In this document: positions 1 to 10,153 of the stretch, one piece after another
How positions within the stretch are numbered: the first letter of the stretch is position 1
Layout of the letters: the number at the start of each line of letters is the position of its first letter
From: Monoraphidium neglectum
Taxonomy: Eukaryota > Chlorophyta > Chlorophyceae > Sphaeropleales > Selenastraceae
Length of the DNA stretch: 10,590 bases
Reading direction: 5' to 3'
NCBI RefSeq assembly: GCF_000611645.1
Contig: NW_014012393.1
Span: 1 to 10,590, forward strand
Notes under the pieces: generated by a model
Database searches by the model: none
What the model was told of the DNA's origin: nothing
What the model saw: the letters and a program-made list of their open reading frames with translations, nothing else
Program-made: the position numbers and the translations under genes

Positions 1-847
1 CGCGCCGGCCGCGCCCGCGGCGGCGGCGGCGGCGGCGCTGCCGGCCGAGGCGGCCTTGCAGGCGCGGACGCTGTCGAAGAAGGGGTGCTTCAGCAGCTGG
101 CGTGCCTCGGGGCGCGCGTCCGCGTCGTGGTTGATGCACACCTCCACAAAGTCGCGCAGCTCCTGGTGTGCCACGTTGCCCAAGCCCACGGGGTGGATGC
201 CCTGGCGGCAGCACGCGGGGGGTGGTGGCGGCGAGGACGCGTCACAGGGCATTCGAAGGGGGAGGCCGCCAGAGTTGCAGCTGTTCAATTGGGGAAATGC
301 TGCCAGCTTGCTCGCGGCCACACCCTGTGCCACCGCCTGCAGTGCCTGCTGGTGCCGCCGCCTAGCGCTGCAGCAGGGCAGCCGCGACTTGCTGGCGCCG
401 CGCCGCTACGCAAGGGCGCGCCCTGCCCCAGCACCTGCACGCCGCAGGCTTCGCCCAGCATTCGGAGCCGCAAGCACGCACCTGCGTGACCTTCTTGTAG
501 ATCTGCGCCGCGTTGCGGCACTCTGCATAGGGGTACTCCATCGTGGCCAGCTCCAGCATGCACATGCCAAAGCTGTACACGTCCACCTGAGGAGCCCGGC
601 GTGGGAAAAGTAGAGGGAGGTCGGATGGGGCCGGTGGGCGCGGGCTTGGGCAATGCAGCTGGGTGCTAAGCATGCATTACCGTGAGGCTATGAAGCAGGC
701 TAGCACCCTGGCTCTGAAATTTGCAGCCACCGCAGAGGATGCACAAGCACCCAAACCATACAACCGCACACAAACAACCCAATCCTGCCAAACCCACCTG
801 GCGCACTGCAGCGCCGGTCTTCCTCGTCTTGCGCGCGCTTACACACA

Positions 848-882
<35 letters not shown>

Positions 883-2495
883 CACATACACACTCTGTTT
901 GGACGCACCACCACACAGAGTTCCAGCCATGGCCCCCACCTTCTCGTTGTACTTCTCCTCATACAGCTCAGGCGCCATGAACTCGGGCGTGCCCAGCACG
1001 CTCTGCGGCGTCGTCAGCCCGCGCCACAGCGTCGCCAGCCCCAGGTCGCCGATCTTGACCACGCCACTGGTGCCGTTGACAAAGATGTTGTCGCACTTCA
1101 GGTCCCTACAGGGGTTTGAGAGGTGAAGGTGAAGAAGAGAGGTCAGTAGCGCGGGCCGGGCTTCATGGGGGTGATTGACTTGCCGAGGCCTGGCCAGCCG
1201 CCTGCCCCGGGCATCGGGGCTTCATGCATCGTTGCCGGATACGGTGCGGCGACAAGGGCGCTGCATGCAGGGGGCCGGCGGCGACGGGCCTCGCAATGCG
1301 GGGTTGCTGCACGCACATCCCAAAGGGGTGGCGCGCCCGCACCTGTGGATGATGGGCGGGTCGTGTGCGTGCAGGTACACGAGGCCCTGCAGTATCTGCC
1401 AGGCCCAGCGCTTGAGCACCTGCTCGTCGATCCTCTTGTGCTTTTTGCGGTACCTTTGGGGGGTTGAAACGGGGATATGGAGAGGGGCCCAGCCTTGAGA
1501 GGGGCACGCGGCGCAGCGGGGTGGGTTGCAACAAGGCTTTGGCTGCTGCGTCCTGCAAAGCGTGAGCTCGCTCGCTGCATTCGCCCTGCCGTTGCTCGAC
1601 GCTCCCCCTCCCGAAAAATCCAGAATCACTCACTGTCGCAGAGTGCCTGAAGTGAAGAGCTCTGTGATGAAGTTCACTGTGAGGTTTTTGGTGTCCAACC
1701 AGCTGTCGTAAAAGCTCATGATGTTCTTGTGCTTGAGTTGCTTGAGCACCCGGATCTCCGCAAAGAGCCGCTCGCGCTCGAGCGGCGAAGTCACCTGCAC
1801 GCAGCACAGGCGGCGCGTCAGGAGAACGGCGGTCTGCAGCGACCCTCTCCTAAGTGCCCCGCCAGGGCGGCACCCTGGCACTCCAGCGGCCGGGCACCCC
1901 AGCCGTCTGCTTTTGACGGTGACTGCAGTCATGCAGCTCTGCTTCGATGTCATGAATGGCCCTGTTGCGGGGCCTCACCATGTCGTTGACTTTGACCTGG
2001 TTCCATGCCACCTCAATACCCTCAGCCTCATCAAATGCCTTGTACACGGTTTTGAAGGCGCCGCGGCCAAGTACGACGTCATACTGCATACCAGGGTGAA
2101 CGCAATGCAATGCGCGCGAGCGGGGCAGCGTGAGGAAGGGAGGCCTGCGGCCGCAGCTGGGGTTGTTTGTGGGGCCAGCTGTGCGGGGTGTCCAGCACAG
2201 CGAGGTGGCACATACGGACAGCGAGGTGCAAGCAATGCTCCATCGCCTTGCTTGTGAATGCGATCAGAAAGCGGCAAGCAACAACTCGTGCGGCGATCGC
2301 CCATGCAGAGCCGGGCCGCCGTCCAGTGCCTTGGCGGCTGCAGTGCATGCACACCATGGCGGCATGCGCCGCGACCATGGGGCAGAACCTGTGCATCGAC
2401 AGCAAACTCACCCTGCTGTAGCGGTTGTTTGGATCTGATTCGACCACCTGGTGTCCATCCCCGTCCGCGGCCTCCCCTGGCAGCTCGCCGCTCAT
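1..2495 (-). CDS. WNK: WNK (with-no-lysine) serine/threonine protein kinase, 5' part; 3' end beyond the window
   Basis: Seven exons, all with GT-AG introns: 2412-2495, 1979-2083, 1634-1794, 1343-1453, 940-1105, 482-586 and 1-201 (open at the edge). They give 311 residues holding a whole kinase domain. The glycine-rich loop is [10 protein letters not shown] (34-43). The usual beta3 lysine position is Asn56 in VAWNQV, and Lys39 lies in the loop; this moved lysine defines WNKs. Also visible are Glu76 of helix C, HRD 153-155, DLG 174-176 with Leu175 and Leu177 matching the chloride-sensing DLGL of animal WNK1, the activation segment GTPEFMAPE, and the subdomain XI Arg274. An Ala/Gly-rich stretch follows from about residue 297. 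WNKs act in the cytosol in osmotic and ion signalling; the algal role is an inference. The start ATG sits in GAGCCATGAG, and its product leads directly into the usual pre-kinase segment [13 protein letters not shown]. An upstream out-of-frame ATG near 2544 could form an overlapping uORF if it is transcribed. Confidence 0.94.
18..36 (-). repeat. GCC run encoding poly-Ala after the WNK kinase domain
   Basis: A pure CGG/GCC triplet run at the left edge encodes consecutive alanines just past the end of the kinase domain (after HPFFDS). It begins a low-complexity Ala/Gly tail that continues out of the window. Long regions outside the kinase domain are usual in WNKs. Confidence 0.85.
841..892. repeat. 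(CA)n microsatellite inside WNK intron 5
   Basis: A near-perfect CA dinucleotide run with a short CGCG interruption near its left end; the uninterrupted core is about 851-880. On the transcribed strand it is (GT)n. It lies well inside the 587-939 intron of the kinase gene, about 50 nt from the 5' splice site, and does not affect coding. Its length is probably variable between strains. Confidence 0.95.
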
Positions 2496-2990
2496 GGCTC
2501 CTCCGTGGGTGCACCCTGTGCTGCCCGAGGCCAGCTTGAAGCATGAACGACCTCCCTATGAATCCGCTAATCCATCTAAGAGTGCGCCAGCGATCGGTGC
2601 TGCCAAACGCTCACACAGTGCCCCAAACGCAACCACAGTCTGGTTATTTGCCTCAGCACGAACCAGGTCCGAACCACGGCGGGCGTGAGACCGACTGGCG
2701 TAGTGCAAACGAGGCACTGTTCGCAGGTAGCGCAGGTCGCCTGTTGTTGAGGCGAGGTTTTGACACACCCAAACTTTTGAATGGAAGCCCTGGCGAGAGT
2801 TGTGGAGCGCGGCTCAGTGCAATAACAGCACAAAGTTGTATGTCGGTCTGTCATGCAAAGCACGTGCGTCGCGCCTCCCTACATTTCGGCGGCCCGGCAG
2901 ATTTTGCAGGAGGCGGACCAGGAGCGGACCGTCCGTATCTCGCAGTACTTGAGGTTCTTGCATGCAGGCCTTGCACTTGCGCACTTAATA

Positions 2991-3008
2991 TACTGTACTG
3001 TACTGTAC
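2991..3008. repeat. Short pentanucleotide tandem repeat (TACTG)3TAC
   Basis: Three perfect TACTG units plus TAC lie in an AT-rich patch flanked by AATA on the left and AATATG on the right, about 500 nt upstream of the WNK start codon. It may be only a small satellite; a promoter role cannot be shown. Confidence 0.8.
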
Positions 3009-3453
3009 AATATGTTGTGTTCATGCGCACATTCCCATATCCAGGTTCGGTGGATCAAGAGCCAACTGCACCTGTCAACCTAAGCATCCGGCGTTGGCGC
3101 CCGCTCACTGTTGCATGGGACTGCTGACCAGCACGCAGTCGTACGCCTTCTCAAATCCCGTTGGCCCGCGATTGCTTTGCAGTCATGCCTCTTACACTTG
3201 CCTAGGCTGCCAAGAGCCTTTCTTGCAATGTGTGACCAGTGTGAGGCGCTGATCGTGCAATCATATGCTTGCTGTTGCAAGAGCTCTGCGCAAGTACTGT
3301 CTGGCCGCACGTCCAGGTTTACACCCTGCAACCGTGGCCACGGCGCCTGGTCACACATGTCCCCCAGACAATAAGGCAGTCATAACAATACACATGGGTG
3401 CACATCCGTCGCACACGTGTCGCCGCATCAGACTGTGTCACCCACTACCTGCA

Positions 3454-3458
3454 TTACA
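3454..3458 (-). terminator. Candidate polyadenylation signal TGTAA, small acidic protein gene
   Basis: The minus strand reads CCCTGTAATG here, 387 nt past the TAA at 3845. It is the first TGTAA after that gene; further copies at 3319-3323 and 3192-3196 could serve instead. Cleavage here would give a 3' UTR of about 400 nt. Confidence 0.35.
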
Positions 3459-3844
3459 GGGCCCTCCCGTCTCCATCGAACTAGAGCGTTGGGCTAATTC
3501 GGACCAGCAACCTGTGCTGCCATATCCCCCCGACCCACTCCACAGCGCCTTGACTCCAGCAGCACACTGCGCGCTGTACCGCCTAACCATCTTTTCGCAT
3601 CAATGCTCTTGCACACAAGCCCAGGCTACCTGCTCGCGTTGGGCCCCTAGTCACTAGCACGGGGTGCTTCGTGGGGCCTGCCTCCATCGTCGTATGTCCT
3701 ACGCACCTGCCCAGGCGAGGGCGGGCGCTCCTGCGGGTGCGTGGATCAGTAGGGGTCGCACGGCGTCAAAGCGCAGCGAATGGACTACAGGCGCGCAAGG
3801 GACCAATCAGAAATGGCAGGGAAGGACTCGGACAAAAAGCTAAG

Positions 3845-4594
3845 TTACTTCCAGGCTGCTGTGAACTGCAAGAGACAGGCTCCCAAACACGTTGGCATGA
3901 ACAAGTGTGCTGCTTGAGGCACTGGTGGATGCCCGCCCCTGCAGCCAGCCCTGCTGACCAGGCAGAGTGTGGGGCGAGCAGAGCGGCCCCGTCGCACCTG
4001 GATTCCGCGCTCGCTACGCGGCCCAGCCTCGTCCGGCTCGACCAGCGCCGCCACGCTCTCCAGCCCGGTAGCAGGCTCGCGGCCTGGGCGATTTACGTTG
4101 CTGGCAGCGTCGAGATCGACCGTGCCATCCTGATCGGGCCGCGCACAGTGATCAGGATGGGCGCGGGTTGCTTGTTGGACAATACGGGTGGACAGGCACC
4201 AGCCAGGGGGCTGCTGATGCAACTGCAACTGCATTACCAGCACGGGTGCTGGCAGCGGCATCCCAAGTCTGCGATCCACCAAAATAGGCATACCCGTTCC
4301 TGCGCCCATGCATGCAACAATTGGGTTTGTGCACTGCCGCGCAACCCCGGTGCGCAACCCCGCTGCGCACCTGGTCGCCCCTCCCCGCCAGCTGTTTCAG
4401 CTCAACCTCTTCAGGGCGAGTCAGATCCTCTTGGCCCTTGCCAAACATGGCCTGTGGTTGTGCGTCAAGTGGGTATGCGTGTGGCAGGCGCACGGGCCCA
4501 TCTGCAAAACGGCACAGCAGGGGGGCACATGTCATGTGTGATCTGGTGCCTCACAGCTGCTTGCCTGAGCCAGGGTCTCCTTATTGTCGGCCAT
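3845..4594 (-). CDS. Small acidic protein of 107 residues, unrecognised
   Basis: Four exons: 4555-4594, 4371-4501, 3998-4129 and 3845-3865. The protein starts MADNKETLAQASSYGPVRLP and ends SERGIQFTAAWK before TAA. The start is in an excellent context (TTACCATGGCC). Exon 1 ends in phase 1 and exon 2 completes a Tyr codon; the later joins are phase 0. The acceptors CCGTTTTGCAG and GTCTCTTGCAG and the donors T|GTGAGG, CAG|GTGCGC and CAG|GTGCGA are good; the exon 3 acceptor (GATCAG) is weaker and could lie further upstream. Intron 1 is only 53 nt, against 130-350 nt for the other introns here. The protein is rich in Asp, Glu, Pro and Gly with no membrane segment or signal peptide, so it may be disordered; there is a charged patch, EDLTRPEEVELKQLAGRGDQ, at about residues 39-58. 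I recognise no family and assign no function. The gene lies tandem between the centrin and WNK genes. TGTAA at 3454-3458 could end its transcript. Confidence 0.74.
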
Positions 4595-4607
4595 GGTAAG
4601 TGGTATC
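4595..4607 (-). repeat. 13-mer direct repeat, copy 1, abutting the start of the small-protein gene
   Basis: GATACCACTTACC on the minus strand ends immediately before the ATG at 4594 of the small acidic protein. An identical copy lies at 4823-4835, 228 nt away. Here it forms the start-codon context. Confidence 0.7.
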
Positions 4608-4822
4608 TTAGTAGCTCAGACTTGCATGAAATGGTTAATGGGGCTAAAGACAACTGATTAAGCAAAGCCAACGGGCCCCCAGCGATCACATCACACTTTT
4701 TCCAGGCGATGATGTAAGCAGTGCCGAGGAGCCCACACACGCGCCGCAGCTCGCCCTCGCGTCCTGTGTGCGTTAGTCTGTGGTTTGCAGGCTTCATTCG
4801 CACGTGACTTGAGGCAACAACA

Positions 4823-4835
4823 GGTAAGTGGTATC
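4823..4835 (-). repeat. 13-mer direct repeat, copy 2, in the small-gene upstream region
   Basis: Second exact copy of GATACCACTTACC, about 230 nt upstream of the small-protein ATG. On the plus strand it reads CAGGTAAGTGG with its flank, which looks like a strong splice donor, but I find no plus-strand gene that uses it. Confidence 0.7.
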
Positions 4836-5264
4836 CACAGGTGGCGATAGTATCCTGGCGCTGACGGCCATCTCACGCGTTTTCTCGCTGCTACTCCTTA
4901 CTGACTGGCCAAATGCAATCATGCCACCTCCGCACTACGTGTGCAGTACGTGTGTGACAGGCTTGATGCATACGTCACTTGCTGGTGACTGGGCAACAGC
5001 AGAGGATTCAGGGGAAGCTGCAGGTTCGTTACTGTGGTTTCGGCCAGACACAAGGCGGTGCATGCTCGCATGAAATCGGAACCCTGAACTTAGAAGGGTT
5101 GTGAGAGTGCGTTTGGCCAAGGATGGGTCAGTGTGTGGCGCATTTGCAGCGCACACAGGGGTGAGGGTAAGGCTAGGGCCAAGAATCAAGTAGCCTCCAG
5201 GAGCCCACGATTCAAGCGGGACACGAAGTCACACGGCGCGGCCCCTCGAAAAAGGTCACTGAAC

Positions 5265-7692
<2,428 letters not shown>

Positions 7693-7697
7693 TTACA
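7693..7697 (-). terminator. Chlorophyte polyadenylation signal TGTAA, STI1 gene
   Basis: The minus strand reads ACTTGTAACC here, 26 nt past the stop of the last predicted exon of the STI1 gene. The position supports that 3' end, although the implied 3' UTR is very short for a green alga. Confidence 0.45.
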
Positions 7698-7722
7698 AGT
7701 AACAATCGAAATCAAGATGGCA

Positions 7723-9816
7723 TCAGGGCTTGGTGCGAGTCGCCTGGAGGACATCGCGCATCTCCTGTCATGCGGGGGGCGCGGTGCAGAGCAAAGGTGG
7801 GGTGGGGGGCGGGAAAGACGTGAGGGAAGGAGCTGACAGCCTGCGGTGTGAATGTAAAGTCGAATACACAGGTGATTGAGGCAAAATACTTGCAAGTGAT
7901 TCTCCAGTTGGCCCGGCAGGACGCCGGCGCGCCGCCTGGCCCGGCCGCTCACAACAGAACGTTGACGCCGCCCCCGCCCGCGGCGCCCGCACCTTGAGCG
8001 CCCCCATGACTTTGGCGTTGAGCAGGTACTTGACCACCTTCCACGGGCTCTTGGTGATCTCGACCAGCGCCTGCTGCACTTCCGGGTCCTGCACCTGCCG
8101 CAGCAGCTCCGGCCGCGCCAGCGCGCGCGCCACAAGCTCCTCGGGCCGCACGCCCAGCGCCCGCTCCGCGGCCTGCATCGCGTCCCCGCCGCCGCCGGCC
8201 TCGCCCGGCGCGCTCGACGGCGGCGTGCCGATCGCGCCGCCGCCGCCCGCCGGCTGCTGCTGCTGCTGCTGCTGCTGCTCCGCATTTTGCTGCTGCTCCA
8301 GGATTTCCGCGGCCTCGTTCCAGGCCTCCACGATGGCTTTGTCGCCAGAGTACTTGCCCAGGGCCTCGGGCCCGTTGCTGACCACGTCCATCTGCGGGCA
8401 CGCGGCGCGGCGCGGCGAAGGGGATACTGCTGGGGCCACTGCCTCAAAGCACTCCCGACCATCCCTTGTCAACCAAACGGCCGTGCCAGATGACGGCCGG
8501 TGCGCAAGGGAAGGTGCGCGCAGGTGCGGAGGGCTAGCGCCCGGCAGCAAGGCTGAGCAGGGTAGCGCAGTCAAGATCACAATCAAGCCCACTGCCCAGT
8601 CCGCACCAGCGCGGAGAGCACCCGGGGGTCTTTAAGTTTTGCCGCCAGGCTGGGGGACGACATAAAGCGGCCAAACAGGACGCCTGGCGGGGTTGGGATG
8701 GGAGGGGGGAAGGCACAGTCAGGGTCAGTGCAACAGCTTGCAAGGTGTCCACCCCAAAAGCAGCTGCCTAGGAGTCATGGTGCGCCGCACGGCACACCGC
8801 CCGCCATGCGCATTGTCGTGTGTGAGAAAGCGCCAGCTGCTGAGGTGGCGGGGGCTGCATCAGCCGTGCTTCGGGGATGCCAGCGTCACGGCGGCGAGCC
8901 GTGCCCTCAGCGCCGGCCTCACCTGGGTCCATCCCCGCCTTGCGTGATGCGTCGATGCCGGCCGCCACTCGGTCCGCCTGCAGGCCGCCCATCACCTGGT
9001 GCAGGCCCTGACGTGGGAACAAACGAAAACCAGCAAGCCGAATCAGGATGCAGGCGGCACGCCACCCGCGGGTCAGCAAGTGTTCAGAATGCAGGTGCAA
9101 AGGCGACACGCATTTCCTGCCGCCCAGCTGCTGGAACATGCCCTAGGTTGTTTCGTGCCCCGCAGGGCCCTCGCGCGCGGCGCCAGCCGCACTCCTGCTC
9201 TTGAGCAGCGCTCGCTCGCCGCCCGCCGCTCACCGTCTGCTGCGCCAGCGCGGAGATGCGCTGGCGCACCTCCGGGTTGGCCATCATTGCCCTGAGGACC
9301 TCGGGCCGCCGCATGTGGGGCGGCATGCGCGACAGCAGCAGCTGCTGCGTGCTGGGGTCTGACATCATCGTATCCATCACCTGCAGGGCCCCAATGGGGG
9401 GCGAGGAATGTGTGACGCGAACGCGTGGCCTGATGCAGGGCAATCAGGGCCAAGCCGAGCACGATGCAGGGTGACTCCAATGATGAGGTCTGGGCTTGCC
9501 CACCATGTACTGCCCTGGCTCTGCGCCCCCCCACCTTCATCATTTGTGCGACTGCCTGGTCGGCGTCCGTGGCGGTGCCGCTGCTACCGTCCGTCGCGCC
9601 GCCGCTGCTGCTGTACTCGCGCCACGCCCATTGTGTGTTCCATAAGGAGTGGGCGCCTGCACGCACTGCTACCGCCCATGGGAGCATGGCGCCAGCAGCA
9701 GCATCAGCAGCTGCAGCAGCTGCGCCGCTTGCAGTTGAGCCCTGGAGGCTGGCGGTGCAACGTGGCTGATGGGCACTCGCGGCTGCAAGAGCAAATTTCA
9801 GGCCTCTGCGATTCAT
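7723..9816 (-). CDS. STI1-repeat protein with probable mitochondrial presequence
   Basis: Complete gene of six exons: 9535-9816, 9234-9380, 8923-9007, 8607-8683, 7993-8391 and 7723-7764, giving 343 residues. An in-frame TGA lies 24 nt upstream of the ATG. The first ~65 residues are rich in Arg, Ala and Ser with no acidic residue before Asp39. WREY/SSS at 65-71 fits the R-3 type mitochondrial processing site, so import into mitochondria is inferred; a plastid is less likely. Three helical segments rich in DP/NP motifs resemble the STI1 (heat-shock chaperonin-binding, HOP/TIC40-like) domain: about 95-145 (MMSDPSTQQ, MMANPEVRQ), 178-230 (SPSLAAKLKDPRVLSAL, then PEALGKYSGDKAIVEAW) and 289-343 (LRQVQDPEVQQALVEI, then KVVKYLLNAKVMGALK). 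A Gln8 run and a Gly-rich linker lie between the last two. The final exon, EMRDVLQATRTKP and stop, follows a long pyrimidine tract. Such domains typically contact HSP70/HSP90-type chaperones or their clients; a co-chaperone role is inferred. The last exon is the least certain. Confidence 0.85.
8254..8277 (-). repeat. CAG trinucleotide run encoding Gln8 in the STI1 protein
   Basis: Eight perfect CTG units on the plus strand read as CAG on the coding strand, encoding eight glutamines at about residues 236-243. They begin a low-complexity linker, followed by a Gly-rich stretch, between the second and third STI1-like segments. The use of one codon suggests recent expansion by slippage. Confidence 0.9.
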
Positions 9817-10090
9817 CTTTTCTGGGATCCCGAACTTTCAGTTCTCTCAGTACTTCAGATCTCAGCACAACAAGCGTCCAAAACCTTCGCAAATGGTCGC
9901 GAATAGGGGTTAAGAATACCACATGTTTGACCCAATGTCTGTGGGTTGCTGGGGCGCCGTGCTCGGGATGCCTGTTTGGTCAGCAGCTCAGCTGCCGCCT
10001 CGCTGCCAGAGAGACACTGGTGAGTGGTGGCCCGGGCAACCTGCATCTTTCACTGCTGCTGTCTCTTTGACCACAAACTATTTCACATCT
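9817..10090 (-). promoter_or_regulatory. STI1 gene upstream region
   Basis: About 270 nt between the polyadenylation signal of the right-hand gene and the ATG of the STI1 gene. It should contain that gene's whole promoter and 5' UTR. An in-frame TGA just before the ATG confirms the start choice. I see no TATA box or other named motif. Confidence 0.35.
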
Positions 10091-10095
10091 TTACA
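10091..10095 (-). terminator. Chlorophyte polyadenylation signal TGTAA, right-hand repeat-protein gene
   Basis: The minus strand reads TGTAA 59 nt after the TGA at 10154. TGTAA is the green algal equivalent of AATAAA. Cleavage is expected about 10-20 nt further on, near 10075, which would leave roughly 260 nt before the ATG of the next gene. Confidence 0.5.
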
Positions 10096-10153
10096 CTATA
10101 CACATGCACTGGCAAACGGCGATTCAGACAGCTCAGCCAGCAACGAAAAAGTC

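Larger units (their letters stand above)
2496..3844 (-). promoter_or_regulatory. Intergenic: small-gene 3' UTR and WNK upstream region
   Basis: This 1.35-kb stretch is less GC-rich than the genes. It holds candidate TGTAA signals near 3455, 3320 and 3193, the TACTG tandem repeat near 3000 and the WNK 5' leader near 2500-2550. A patch at 2880-2970 has strongly GC-ending codons on both strands and is described in the findings; I do not call it a gene. Confidence 0.45.
4595..5264 (-). promoter_or_regulatory. Intergenic: centrin 3' UTR and small-gene promoter region
   Basis: I see no coding exon in these 670 nt. The stretch must hold the centrin 3' UTR and the promoter of the small acidic protein. 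A G-box CACGTG lies at 4801-4806 and an ACGT-core TGACGTA (minus strand) at 4971-4977. Each is followed on the plus strand by a similar GGCAACA(A/G)CAG sequence, suggesting a diverged repeat. No TGTAA signal is present, so the centrin 3' end is not located. Confidence 0.4.

Noticed and set aside
56..613. Plus-strand open frames at the left edge
   Set aside because: They are antisense to WNK exons 6 and 7, where conserved kinase sequence fixes the minus strand as coding.
2543..3127. Plus-strand open frame of 194 codons
   Set aside because: Composition is irregular, it resembles nothing known, and it covers the WNK upstream region; only the short patch near 2880-2970 is kept as a finding.
3080..3358. 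Minus-strand open frame of 92 codons between the small gene and WNK
   Set aside because: No coding bias, no recognised motif, and it overlaps the likely 3' UTR signals of the small gene.
3813..3917. Plus-strand short frame starting MAGKDSDKKLSYFQ with a CCAAT just upstream
   Set aside because: It ends after 34 residues with no usable donor leading to another coding exon, and it overlaps the terminal exon and 3' UTR of the minus-strand gene.
4090..4165. Plus-strand IGPRTVI with three hexapeptide-like units, resembling dynactin subunit 6 or left-handed beta-helix proteins
   Set aside because: It is antisense to exon 3 of the minus-strand gene, neither flank continues the hexapeptide pattern, and no plus-strand splice sites join it to further repeats. 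The match is short enough for chance.
4554..4564. GC-AG donor CAG|GCAAGC for intron 1 of the small gene
   Set aside because: Using it would shift exon 2 into a frame that stops within about 12 codons; the T|GTGAGG donor keeps frame.
3671..4657. Long plus-strand open frame of 328 codons
   Set aside because: It overlaps the four-exon minus-strand gene, has no recognisable product over most of its length, and its GC-ending codons occur mainly opposite exon 3 of that gene.
7994..8635. Plus-strand Ser/Ala/Cys-rich open frame of 213 codons
   Set aside because: It is antisense to STI1 exon 5; its poly-Cys run is only the CAG repeat read backwards.
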